From positions 55,056 to 119,055 of the forward strand of contig JALOBC010000005.1 of NCBI GenBank assembly GCA_023228465.1: DNA of 64,000 bases. Direction: 5' to 3'. A model generated the notes under the pieces. The model had not been told where the DNA came from. It made no database searches and worked only from the letters and a program-made list of their open reading frames with translations. Shown here piece by piece: positions 18,002-26,280 of this stretch. Each line of letters begins with the position of its first letter. Within the stretch, counting starts at the first letter, position 1. This DNA is from Dokdonella sp. Lineage in GTDB: Bacteria; Pseudomonadota; Gammaproteobacteria; Xanthomonadales; Rhodanobacteraceae. The position numbers and the translations under genes are program-made.

Positions 18002-18703
18002 ATGACCATTCGCTTTGCGTTGCTGTCCGCCGTGCTGGCGTTTGCCTGCAGCGCGGCCCACGCCGATCCGCAACCAGGAGACGTGCGCATCATGGATCCG
18101 GCGGAACTGATCCTCCTCGGATTCGATCCCGCCACAGACGAAGTGTGGCGTGCCCCCGAGTTTGATGACCGGGAATTGTTGCAGCGCCGGTTCGATCGCG
18201 CCGCGGAGCTGCAGGCGGACGCGGAGCCCATGGCCCCCAATCCGCTGGTCGACCCGATCTGGACCGCGGTGCAATCCAACGACTTCCGTTTCCGCGGCGC
18301 AACCGCCGTTTACGCGAATTCGACAGCGATGGAACTGTACTGTGATCCCTCCTCGAGCGTGCGGCATGCGGACGCGGCCATCCGTTTCCCCAACGACCAT
18401 CGGGTGACCTGGATGGACGTGTGGGCAGTGGACGGCAGCAGCAGCGCCGGGCTGGAGGTGGCGCTGTACGAGGTCTGCCAGAACTTCTCTGATGCCGCCA
18501 CGCGCACCGCAACCCAGCTTGCCGTCGTCGACACGGGCGCCGCAGCGACGCCGGGTCCGCAATTTCTCAACAAGCATTCCGGTCCCAATCGCTGGGTGCG
18601 CAATGCCACCTGCAGTTACATGGTGCGTGCCACCTGGAGTTCCTGCGCTGGCGGTGCGGATGTCAGGCTGCAGAAGGTGCGCGTGCTGTGGGATTACGAT
18701 TGA
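18002..18703 (+). CDS. Exported protein of unknown function, paralogue 3
   Basis: 233 residues with signal peptide MTIRFALLSAVLAFACSAAHA. An extra N-terminal stretch of ~80 residues (acidic and basic, with ELILLGFDPATDEVWR) precedes the shared domain: ELYCDPSSS, DAAIRFP, VTWMDVWAVDGSSSAGLEVA, LYEVCQNF, and the end CSYMVRATWSSCAGGADVRL. The ATG at 18002 is favoured by GGAG 7 nt upstream and by a perfect signal peptide; an in-frame ATG at 17984 overlaps the previous stop and adds six residues. This is the last gene of the operon, followed within 25 bp by a strong intrinsic terminator. Function unknown. Confidence 0.83.
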   Translation: MTIRFALLSAVLAFACSAAHADPQPGDVRIMDPAELILLGFDPATDEVWRAPEFDDRELLQRRFDRAAELQADAEPMAPNPLVDPIWTAVQSNDFRFRGATAVYANSTAMELYCDPSSSVRHADAAIRFPNDHRVTWMDVWAVDGSSSAGLEVALYEVCQNFSDAATRTATQLAVVDTGAAATPGPQFLNKHSGPNRWVRNATCSYMVRATWSSCAGGADVRLQKVRVLWDYD

Positions 18704-18724
18704 CCGATCCCTGATGCCCGCCTG

Positions 18725-18768
18725 GGCCCGCCGTTCCGCCCTGCGGCGGGGTGGCGGGCCGCTTTTTT
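18725..18768 (+). terminator. Rho-independent terminator of the exported-protein operon
   Basis: GGCCCGCC pairs perfectly with GGCGGGCC, with an inner CCGCC/GGCGG extension, and is followed by GCTTTTTT. It lies 22 bp after the last stop codon of the operon. Confidence 0.9.
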
Positions 18769-19080
18769 CATCCTGGTCGCCGGAGCGTCGCCGAAGTGGC
18801 CGACCGCTTCGTGTGCGGGCTGATGCGGCGCTGCAGAGATTTTCGCGCCATCAGATTCCCGGCAGCCGCAATTCGCTGTGCTCGTGTGTCCTGTCCTCGC
18901 CCATCGGGCCGCGGACAGCGGCGTGCCAGCAATTGGCCCTTCACGCCTTCGCCCCTCTCAGGTCTGGAACCCGCAGCGTTGCAGTTCGGGGCGCGCACCG
19001 GGAGTGACGAACGGCATGTCCCAGCGAAACCTTGCGCGAGCGGTGCGGCATCCGGCGCGTAGGACCAGAAGGCGCAGGAC
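18769..19080. other. Intergenic region, no gene seen
   Basis: About 312 bases between the terminator and the amidohydrolase remnant. Frames on both strands are Arg/Pro/Ser-rich and lack ribosome sites. I see no coding or regulatory signal. Confidence 0.4.
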
Positions 19081-19300
19081 TCAGCCGCCGCCGAGCGCAG
19101 GCGTGGGTTGCGGGTGCGGAGCTGCCACCCGACGGCCGTCGAACCAGGTCTGCAGGACGCGCGTTTGCCGGAGCGATTCGACGTCCACGGCCAGGACGTC
19201 ACGATCGAGAATGATGAAAGCGGCCTGTTTCCCCGGAGACGATGGAGCCGATGCCGTCGCCAAGGCCAATCGTGGTGGCGGCATGGCGACGGGTGCAGCG
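19081..19300 (-). pseudogene. C-terminal fragment of a second amidohydrolase
   Basis: On the minus strand, one frame reads ATTIGLGDGIGSIVSG and, after a shift into the next frame, SPGKQAAFIILDRDVLAVDV then LRQTRVLQTWFDGRRVAAP. Together these reproduce the end of a family-3 (YtcJ-like) amidohydrolase, which typically runs GSI-x-PGKxADFxVLDRD...TxVxxTWxxGRxV. The two pieces need at least one frameshift, and the catalytic barrel upstream is absent. The fragment abuts the stop of the intact-looking amidohydrolase but is not a continuation of it. It is a decayed relic. Confidence 0.6.
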
Positions 19301-19302
19301 GC

Positions 19303-22300
19303 TCAATGCCGATGCGCGCCGGCCGATTTCGGGCAGTGGCAGACGGCGGTCGGCCCGAACTCGGCGCCGAAGCTGCGACCTTCGCCGTGGCGCTGCCAAT
19401 AGAACGTCGGCGCGGGGCGGCCCTTGCCGCCCACCTCGGCCATGTCGGCTTCGACGTCGAACACGCGCCCGTTCACCGCCACGTAGCGGGTGTCGGCGGT
19501 GGCGCGGATGTCCTCCAGCGGATTGGCGTTGAGCACCACGAAGTCGGCGCGCTTGCCGGGTTCGAGCGATCCGATAGCGCCGGATAGCCCCAGCATGTCG
19601 GCGCCATCGAAGGTGGCCGCACGCAGCGCCTCCCAGTTCGTGAAACCGGACTGCGCCAGCATCCAGATTTCCCAGTTGGCTGACAGCCCCTGCAGCTGGC
19701 CGTGGCCGCCGACCTGGATCCTGACGCCGGCATCGCGCAGCGTCTTGGCCGCGGCGCCGACTTCCTTGTAGTAGTAGTCCCATTCCGGCGCGGTTTCGCG
19801 GCGGATGGCGCGCGCATCGAGCGTCTCGCGCGGGAAGAAGCGGTTGAGCTTCCTGTCTTCCCAGACATTGTCGCGCGCGTACCAGTAGTACTCGCCGGAA
19901 AGCCCGCCGTAGTTGACCACCAGGGTCGGCGTGTTGCGCACGTCGGTTGCCTTCCACAGGTTCACCACGTCCTTGTAGAGCGGCGCGACCGGCAGGTTGT
20001 GCTCGATGCTGGTCACGCCATCCAGGATCATCGGCAGGTTGTGGTTGAGCGTGGAACCGCCTTCCTCGACCACCAGCATGCCGAGCTCGCGTGCGGCCTG
20101 GTTGATCATCTGGTGCTGCTCGCGGCGCGGCTGGTTGTAACTCTTGACCGAGAACGCGCCACTCGCCTGCATGCGCGAGAGGTGCAGGCGCGCGTCCTCC
20201 AGCGAATCGACGACGACCTTGAAATCGCCATCGGCGCCGTAGAGGATCGAACCGGTCGAAAACACGCGCGGGCCCACCATCGCGCCGGCCTTGACCAGCT
20301 CGGCCTGCGAGAACACGGTTTCCGTGGTCGCGGACGGATCGTGCATGGTGGTGATGCCGAAGGCGAGGTTGGTGTAGTAGGCCCAGTTCTCCTGCGGCAC
20401 CACGCCCGAGAAGAAATGGTTGGCGTGGGCGTGCGCATCGACATAGCCGGGCGCGATGGTCTTGCCGGCGGCATCGATCACGCGCGTGCCGGCGGGAATG
20501 GCGAGGTCCGTGCCGACGGCTGCGACGCGGTCGCCTTCGACCAGCAGGGTGCCGTTCTCGATGACCTCCTGCTGCCCCTCGGCCGCGCCCTTCATGGTGA
20601 TGATGCGCGCACGGGTGATGGCGAAGCGCTCGGCCGGTGCATCCATCGGCACCGTGAGGCCGACGTCGATGCCCTTGCCACTGCCGGGCTTGGGCAGGTT
20701 CTTCGGCGCGCCGGGTACGAAGGCGAAGGCGTCCTTGAGGTCGCGGGTGTGGTACTCGCGGCCGACCATCCAGTGCAGGGACTTCGAATCCGCCGACCAG
20801 TGCAGGTAGGAACCGACCTCGCGGCTCACCTGGCTGACCGGGATCGCCTTGGTGTCCTTCGAGAGCTCGACGCTGGCGCCGGTCTGCGGCATCGGCGCGA
20901 CATAGGCATTGAACAGCTCGGTAAAGGCCACCCACTTGCCGTCCGGGCTGGGCTGGATGAAGTCCACGTACTTGAGGTCGAACACCTCGCGCGGCTGCTC
21001 GCCGTGCAGGCCGACGCTCATCAGCTTCTTCTTGAGGCCGCCGCCGGTGAGATAGGTGACCCGCGTGCCGTCGGCGGAAAACTGCGGGTCGCCGCCGGAG
21101 CGGGCAATGCGCCGTGCCGCGCCGCCGGTGGCGGGCATGAGGTAGATGCCGGTTTCGCCCGAGTTGAGATTTCCGGTGATCGAGCCGCCCGCGGTCTTCG
21201 CATAGACGATGCTGCGCCCGTCCGGCGCATAGCGCGGGCCATAGTAGAAGCCGGGCGCGTTCGTGAGGACGCGTGTCTTGCCGCTGGCCAGGTCGCGCTC
21301 CACGATCGCCGCCTGCGCCGCGTCGGACCAGGTCGTGTAGAGGAGCCTCTGCCCGTCCGGGCTGAAGGCGGGCTGGTACTCGAAGTGGCCATCGTCGCGG
21401 GCCAGGCGCTGCGGCGTGCCGTCTGGCAGCGCGCGCGTCCACAGGTGCCCGACGGCGTGGAACACCAGCGTGCGGCCGTCCGGGCTGGTCGCCACGTCGC
21501 GGATCATCTTCGGCTCGAACGTGCCGCGCTCGAGCTTGTGATCGAAGCGGAGCGGCGCCGCCAGCGTCTGCTCGACCTCGGCGCGGAAGGGGATGCCGGT
21601 GGGCGCGCCGCTCTCCGCATCCACGCGCCAGAGCCTGCCCTGCGCCCAGATCACCAGGTGCTTCGAATCCGGCGTCCAGGCGAAGTTGGCGTAGGGCCCG
21701 AAGATCGCCCAGGCTTCCTGCATGTCGTGCGAGAGCCCGTCCCAGAGCGGCCGCACCCGGCCGCTGTCGAGGTCCGCCACGTGCAGCACGCTCTTCTCGC
21801 GCACGCGCTTGACGAACGCAAGGCGCGTGCCGTCGGGCGAGGGCTGCGGGCGCACCGCGCCGCCGGGGCTGGCGACCACGGTTTCGGTCTCGCCGCTCTC
21901 GCGATCCAGCCGCTTGATGGCGTAGATGACATCGTGCGGGTTCTTGTTGTACCGGAAGTACGGGCCGGCGCTCACGTCCTCTGAGTAATACACCCAGCGC
22001 CCGTCCGGGCTGAAGGCCGGTTCACCAAGATCCTGCTGGTCGTTCTTCTGCCTGGTGAGCTGCAGGCCCGTGCCGCCGGAGACGTGGTACATCCACAGCT
22101 CACCGGCACCGAGCGAGCGCTCGCCGGTGAAATGCTTGCGCGCGACCAGGTAGTGTCCGTCCGGGCTCCAGGCCGGGTTGTTGAGCAGGCGGAAGTCCTC
22201 CTCGGTCACCTGCACGGGCCTGCCCCCCTCGACCGGCATGCGCCAGAGGTTGTTGCCGCCGCCGCGGTCGGAAGTGAAGGCGATCTCGCGCCCGTCCGGC

Positions 22301-22446
22301 GAGAAGCGTGGCTGCACTTCCCAGGCCGGACCCGAACTGATGCGTTTGGCCGTCCCGCCCTCGATCGGCAGGAGATACAGGTCGCCCAGCATCGAGAACG
22401 CGATCTGGCGCCCGTCCGGGCTGACATCGAGGTCCATCCAGTGCAT
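19303..22446 (-). CDS. PD40 beta-propeller/amidohydrolase fusion protein (frameshifted 5' end)
   Basis: About 1047 residues from the internal ATG at 22446. Residues 1-560 carry repeated TolB-like PD40 motifs (LDVSPDGRQIAF, PRFSPDGREIAFTSD, PAFSPDGQRLLYTTW). Residues ~600-1020 form an amidohydrolase: GYVDAHAHANHFF near 670 with the HxH metal pair, SIEHNLPVAPLY, IQVGGHGQLQG, and the closing GSLEPGKRADFVVLNANP. Homologues known to me are exported enzymes with a signal peptide followed by KWDVN and then GTW-M-LDVSPDG. Here the matching signal peptide lies immediately upstream in another frame (22447-22543), so a small deletion has separated them. The product as read has no export signal. The frame is otherwise intact over 3.1 kb, so the lesion is recent or an assembly error. 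Substrate unknown, perhaps peptides or cyclic amides. Confidence 0.8.
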   Translation of the reverse strand: MHWMDLDVSPDGRQIAFSMLGDLYLLPIEGGTAKRISSGPAWEVQPRFSPDGREIAFTSDRGGGNNLWRMPVEGGRPVQVTEEDFRLLNNPAWSPDGHYLVARKHFTGERSLGAGELWMYHVSGGTGLQLTRQKNDQQDLGEPAFSPDGRWVYYSEDVSAGPYFRYNKNPHDVIYAIKRLDRESGETETVVASPGGAVRPQPSPDGTRLAFVKRVREKSVLHVADLDSGRVRPLWDGLSHDMQEAWAIFGPYANFAWTPDSKHLVIWAQGRLWRVDAESGAPTGIPFRAEVEQTLAAPLRFDHKLERGTFEPKMIRDVATSPDGRTLVFHAVGHLWTRALPDGTPQRLARDDGHFEYQPAFSPDGQRLLYTTWSDAAQAAIVERDLASGKTRVLTNAPGFYYGPRYAPDGRSIVYAKTAGGSITGNLNSGETGIYLMPATGGAARRIARSGGDPQFSADGTRVTYLTGGGLKKKLMSVGLHGEQPREVFDLKYVDFIQPSPDGKWVAFTELFNAYVAPMPQTGASVELSKDTKAIPVSQVSREVGSYLHWSADSKSLHWMVGREYHTRDLKDAFAFVPGAPKNLPKPGSGKGIDVGLTVPMDAPAERFAITRARIITMKGAAEGQQEVIENGTLLVEGDRVAAVGTDLAIPAGTRVIDAAGKTIAPGYVDAHAHANHFFSGVVPQENWAYYTNLAFGITTMHDPSATTETVFSQAELVKAGAMVGPRVFSTGSILYGADGDFKVVVDSLEDARLHLSRMQASGAFSVKSYNQPRREQHQMINQAARELGMLVVEEGGSTLNHNLPMILDGVTSIEHNLPVAPLYKDVVNLWKATDVRNTPTLVVNYGGLSGEYYWYARDNVWEDRKLNRFFPRETLDARAIRRETAPEWDYYYKEVGAAAKTLRDAGVRIQVGGHGQLQGLSANWEIWMLAQSGFTNWEALRAATFDGADMLGLSGAIGSLEPGKRADFVVLNANPLEDIRATADTRYVAVNGRVFDVEADMAEVGGKGRPAPTFYWQRHGEGRSFGAEFGPTAVCHCPKSAGAHRH

Positions 22447-22543
22447 TGACGTTCCACTTTGGGGCTTCCTTGCCGCTTGTATGGAGTGGCGCCCATGCCA
22501 GCGCCGCGCAGGCGACCAGGATGGCCAGACGGATCGAGGGCAT
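22447..22543 (-). pseudogene. Out-of-frame signal peptide of the PD40-amidohydrolase gene
   Basis: From an ATG at 22543, preceded by GGAG at good spacing, the minus strand encodes MPSIRLAILVACAALAW and then APLHTSGKEAPKWNVNA, a complete Sec signal and mature start. The frame of the downstream propeller (HWMDLDVSPDG) is shifted relative to it. Joining them needs a frame change at about 22446. Compared with relatives I know, roughly 15-20 residues between KWNVN and WMDLDVSPDG are also missing. Confidence 0.7.
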
Positions 22544-22739
22544 GGAGCGCTCCGCGAAGGCAAAAAGATATGCAAGATTAGGCGATTGCGGCGGGGCGGC
22601 AACGGGCCGAAAGTCCCGGCCAGCGGGGCCGCAGCGGAGATCGCCGGCGCGCAGCCCGGCGCCGATCCAGTGGGGATTCGATGCGGAGCCGGCGGGCCTG
22701 CGATCCGCGCACCGGCCTGCAGGGTCTCGCCAAACGCAG

Positions 22740-23735
22740 CTACGCGGGGTGCGCGGAGGCATGGCCCGCCATCGACTGCCTCCAGCGTCCGCGCACCAGC
22801 TCGGCGATGGCCGCCGTTTCGGCCAGTGGCGGCGGCAGCGGTGGCGGGCTCGGGTCATCCAGCCGGCGCACGTGGCCGCTGGCCAGCAGCGCGGCATGCA
22901 AGCGCGCCAGCTTGCCGGCGATGGGGCGCGGGGCGAAGGTATAGACCGGCTTGCCGGTGGCACAGGCCTCGCTCAGCATGTTGACCGAATCGGGCGTCAC
23001 CACGATGCGTTCGGCCCAGCCGAGGAAGCCGGCGTAGGGATTGGTGCCGCTGCCGTCCCAGAATGTGCCGGGGAAGCGGGCCAGCCTGCTGCGCAGCCGC
23101 GCGGTGAGGGGCGAGGGCGTGCGCCGCGAGACGCTGGTGAGAAAGCTGCCGCCATCGGTCTCCTGCCAGGCGGCCAGCCGCTCGAGCAGGGCATCGAAGT
23201 AGCGGGCATCCAGGCGCTGGGCGCGGGTCGAGCCACCGATCAGCAGCGCCGTGCGCGGGGCGGGCAGCGCCGCCAGCTGTGCGAACCTTGCCCGGCCGGC
23301 GGCCAGCCAGGCCGGGCCGACCTCATTGAGCGCCCCGATGCTGCCGATGACGTTGGCACCGCGGAGCTGGTCGTGTTGCGGGGCGATGACCAGGTCGAAT
23401 GCGGCCGGATCGATGCGCGGGTCGAGGATCTGCACGGTAAACGTGCGTGCGCCGCTCCAGCGGCGCAGCAGGCGCGTCAACAGGGCCGCGCGCCGGCCGC
23501 AGCCGATCGCAATATCCGGCCAGGGGGGCGCGGGTGGTTCGCCGTGCTGGTCGCGGATGGCGGCTTCGGCACGCCAGGTGAGGCGCGGCGCCAGCAGGGC
23601 CCAGGGCTGGCGCAGTTCGATTCGCACGGCGCGGGCTTCCAGTCCGAGCGCGCGGGCCAGCGCATCGACCTGGCGTGCGTTGCCGGCGGCGCCGTCGCTG
23701 ATTGCCCAGCAGGTCGGTGGCGCCGGATCGATCAT
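22740..23735 (-). CDS. ELM1/DUF1022 family glycosyltransferase-like protein
   Basis: 331 residues. It begins CWAISDGAAGNARQVDALA and contains PDIAIGCGRRAA, LVIAPQHDQLRG, LLIGGSTRAQRL, GSGTNPYAGFLGWAERIVVT and PDSVNMLSEACATGKPVY. These are diagnostic of the ELM1 (DUF1022) family, which has a GT-B-like fold related to MurG/LPS-type glycosyltransferases. Bacterial members usually sit with envelope genes, as here. The acceptor is unknown. The ATG at 23735 fits the family start best; an ATG at 23753 adds six residues, and neither has a clear ribosome site. It diverges from yceI across ~220 bp. Confidence 0.88.
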   Translation of the reverse strand: MIDPAPPTCWAISDGAAGNARQVDALARALGLEARAVRIELRQPWALLAPRLTWRAEAAIRDQHGEPPAPPWPDIAIGCGRRAALLTRLLRRWSGARTFTVQILDPRIDPAAFDLVIAPQHDQLRGANVIGSIGALNEVGPAWLAAGRARFAQLAALPAPRTALLIGGSTRAQRLDARYFDALLERLAAWQETDGGSFLTSVSRRTPSPLTARLRSRLARFPGTFWDGSGTNPYAGFLGWAERIVVTPDSVNMLSEACATGKPVYTFAPRPIAGKLARLHAALLASGHVRRLDDPSPPPLPPPLAETAAIAELVRGRWRQSMAGHASAHPA

Positions 23736-23955
23736 GGGGCCATGTCCGGGCAACAGCCCGCGCGCGGGAAGTGCAGCTCGGCGTGTGGTTGCGGAAACAC
23801 TGTGTCACCCCAAGGCGTCTTGCCGCGCCCGCCGCATTCGTGCGAACTTGCAGGTCTGTTCCCGATCCGCACCGTGCAGCGTCGGGGTCGCCGTGTCTGC
23901 GGCGGCGCCGGCCACGGATCGGGTTGCCTGTTTTCGCATTTCAAGGAGTACCGCC

Positions 23956-24558
23956 ATGCTTCGTCGTCTCGCCATTGCCGGTGCCCTGGCACTCGCCACG
24001 GCCTCCGTCTGCGCAATCGCGGCGCCGCTCACCTATGAGCTCGACCCGGGGCATACCCAGGTCGTGTTCCGCTGGAGCCATTTCGGCTTCTCCCATCCAA
24101 GCGGTCAGTTCGGTACCGTCAACGGCACGCTGCAGTTCGATCCCGAAGCCCCCACCGAGGCCACGCTCAGCGTGACCATTCCGATCGCCAGCATCAACAC
24201 CAATGTGCCGGAACTGGATGCGCACCTGCAGAAGGCCGACTTCTTCGATGTCGCCAGGTTTCCGGTCGCCACGTTCAAGAGCACCCGGGTGGAACAGGGT
24301 GCCGCGAAGGACAGGCTCAAAGTCACCGGCGATCTCAGCCTGCATGGCGTGACCCGACCACTCGTGCTCGACGTCACCATCAACAAGATCGGCAAGCGCC
24401 CGAGCAGAGACGCCCAGGTCGCCGGCTTCGATGCCACCACCGTCATCAAGCGCTCCGACTTCGGCATCCAGCAGTACGTGCCGATGATCAGCGACGACAT
24501 CGACGTGCGCATCACCACCGAGGCAGTCGCCAGGCCGGCGACGCGCAAGGAAGGCTGA
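23956..24558 (+). CDS. YceI family periplasmic lipocalin-like protein
   Basis: 200 residues with a signal peptide (MLRRLAIAGALALATASVCAIA). The YceI fold shows the usual opening YELDPGHTQVVFRWSHFGFS, then FGTVNGTLQFDP, LDAHLQKADFFDVARFP, VTGDLSLHGVTRPLVLDVT and KRSDFGI. YceI proteins bind isoprenoid chains such as polyisoprenoid or ubiquinone-like lipids in the periplasm and are often induced by stress or alkaline pH. AAGGAG lies 7 nt before the ATG. Monocistronic, facing the Yip1-family gene. Confidence 0.95.
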   Translation: MLRRLAIAGALALATASVCAIAAPLTYELDPGHTQVVFRWSHFGFSHPSGQFGTVNGTLQFDPEAPTEATLSVTIPIASINTNVPELDAHLQKADFFDVARFPVATFKSTRVEQGAAKDRLKVTGDLSLHGVTRPLVLDVTINKIGKRPSRDAQVAGFDATTVIKRSDFGIQQYVPMISDDIDVRITTEAVARPATRKEG

Positions 24559-24635
24559 TGCGCCGGGTCGCGGCATGAACGGGTCGCCGGCACCTGAGGC
24601 CCTGCACGGGCCGGGCGCCGGCACGCCGCGCCGCA

Positions 24636-25889
24636 TCAGCCCTGCTTGACGCCCTGGTTCCTGAGCGCTTCAAGGCGGGCGAGGTCGATGCTCGCCACGG
24701 CCGCCTTGAGCTGGTCGATGCTGGCCGCGTTGCCGGAAACCTTCACCATGAAACGGTCGCCCAGCACGATGCCGTATTCGCCGCTGTTGTCACTACTGTC
24801 CCACTTCTCGTTGATCAGCCGACCATTCTGCTTGTAGGTCTTCTCGTACCCATGGTCGGTCTGTTTCTCGTTGCCGATGGCAGCGAAGCCGGCCAGCGCG
24901 AGGAAGCCCTTGGCGCTGCCGAGGTCGGAAATCTCCAGGTGCAGGCTGTGATCGCCGCCATCGGAATAGGTGGCGGTGGCCTCGGACACCTGCATGCCCA
25001 TGGCGCCCTTGCGTTCGGCCGAGAAGCGGGTGCGCGTGAGGCCGGCCAGCGTCTCCGGCACGAAGGGCTTGAGCGCATCCGGTGACAGCGCCTCGACCTG
25101 GCCGCCGCCCATGGCCGCGCCGAGCACGGCACCGAGCGCCTGGCTCTGCGCGTCCGTGTCGCCGGATTTCTGTGCCGCTTCGAGCTTCTTGCCGGCCGCC
25201 TCCATGTGCTCGCCCCAGGCCTGGATCTTGCCCAGCGGTCCGTCCTTGTCGATGGTGACGCTGCTGCTGGAGTGCAGGTTGCCGAGTGCGGCGCCGCTCA
25301 TCATCGCGCCGGTGCCCGCCACGCCGGCCGCGACCATGCCGATGATCCAGCCAAGCACGACCGCGATGATCACGCTGACCGCGGTGTAGGCGCCGGCCTT
25401 CTCCTGCGGGGCCTTCATCAACACCGGCAGGCCGAGGTACAGCAGATAGATGCCGTAGATGCCGCCGGCCAGGGCGATCAGCCAGCCGAGCGCCGGAACG
25501 ATCAGGCCGATACCCGCGATCCAGCTTGCCGTGTAGGCGTAGGTCGTGACCTTGAGCGCCTGTATCTGGTTCTTCTGTCCACCGAAACTGGGCGCCAGTG
25601 CGTCGATGATCAGCGCCAGCACGTAAACCAGCACGAGGGTGAGGGCATAGGCGATGATGGCGCTGGCGATGCCCGAGCCGATCGGCACGCGGACATGGAT
25701 GCCGAAGGCGCCGTAGCCGATCAGCGAGCTCTTGATGAAGCCGAACACGGCCGGGATGGCGGCCAGGATCAGGATGTAGTTCTTGTAGAGGTCGGCAACG
25801 GTGGTCGGCTCGGCGTCGATGACCGGCCATTCGGTCTTCGGGGTCATCAAGATTGCTTTCACGCGGGCGATCAGTCGATTCGTGTCCAC
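24636..25889 (-). CDS. Yip1 family membrane protein with C-terminal soluble domain
   Basis: 417 residues. The first ~195 residues form a Yip1/DUF1282 membrane domain with about five hydrophobic helices (NYILILAAIPAVFGFI, AIIAYALTLVLVYVLALII, TASWIAGIGLIVPALGWLIA, GGIYGIYLLYLGLPVLM, VIIAVVLGWIIGMVAAGVA). N-terminally it has the typical RVKAILMTPKTEWPVI helix. The remaining ~220 residues are a soluble region with ALSPDALKPFVPETLAGL, METQ-type beta strands and a conserved end (LDRFMVKVSGNA-like). This second half resembles periplasmic domains fused to Yip1 in other proteobacteria. Role unknown, perhaps membrane trafficking or stress. Confidence 0.85.
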   Translation of the reverse strand: MDTNRLIARVKAILMTPKTEWPVIDAEPTTVADLYKNYILILAAIPAVFGFIKSSLIGYGAFGIHVRVPIGSGIASAIIAYALTLVLVYVLALIIDALAPSFGGQKNQIQALKVTTYAYTASWIAGIGLIVPALGWLIALAGGIYGIYLLYLGLPVLMKAPQEKAGAYTAVSVIIAVVLGWIIGMVAAGVAGTGAMMSGAALGNLHSSSSVTIDKDGPLGKIQAWGEHMEAAGKKLEAAQKSGDTDAQSQALGAVLGAAMGGGQVEALSPDALKPFVPETLAGLTRTRFSAERKGAMGMQVSEATATYSDGGDHSLHLEISDLGSAKGFLALAGFAAIGNEKQTDHGYEKTYKQNGRLINEKWDSSDNSGEYGIVLGDRFMVKVSGNAASIDQLKAAVASIDLARLEALRNQGVKQG

Positions 25890-26057
25890 ATGTGCCTCCG
25901 GGCTGGATGGGATTGCAAGCTGCCCATTCTAGGCATAACTGGCGCGTCCCGCGCGTGGCCAGTTCCTGTACGCGCTGCGCAGGCCGTCACAGGCGAAGTG
26001 CGTACGGGTTGGCATGCCTCGTGCTGTAAACTTCCCGATTCACCGATGGAGCTTCCC

Positions 26058-26267
26058 ATGTCGCGCCCCAATCCAGCGGCCGAGAACCGCATCGTCCCCA
26101 ATGCCCAGCGCCGCTACCAGGTGCGCCGCGCCGACCTTCCCTTGAGTTGCCCGACGCCGGCAATGTCGTTGTGGGACTCGCACCCGAAGGTCTATCTGGC
26201 GATCGACCAGCAGGGCGGCCACGCCAGCTGCTTCTATTGCGGCGCGGAATATGAGCTGATCGACTGA
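26058..26267 (+). CDS. Zinc-finger (zf-CHCC) domain protein
   Basis: A 69-residue protein with LSCPTP, LWDSHPKVYLAI and SCFYCGAEYEL, giving the Cys...His...Cys-x2-Cys arrangement of the zf-CHCC family. That family is related to the mitochondrial complex I subunit NDUFS6; bacterial members are small, of uncertain function and often encoded near LPS genes. The ATG at 26058 has GGAG 6 nt upstream. It is followed after 13 bp by the glycosyltransferase gene, so the two are probably co-transcribed. Confidence 0.88.
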   Translation: MSRPNPAAENRIVPNAQRRYQVRRADLPLSCPTPAMSLWDSHPKVYLAIDQQGGHASCFYCGAEYELID

Positions 26268-26280
26268 CGGCGGCCGCCTC

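Noticed and set aside
19702-21984. 760-residue open frame antisense to the PD40-amidohydrolase
   Set aside because: Gene on the minus strand is clear; this frame is Gly/Arg/Val-rich without domains.
22740-23753. Possibility that the ELM1-like gene is a MurG paralogue
   Set aside because: Segment order and the CWAISDGAAGN start fit ELM1/DUF1022 rather than MurG.
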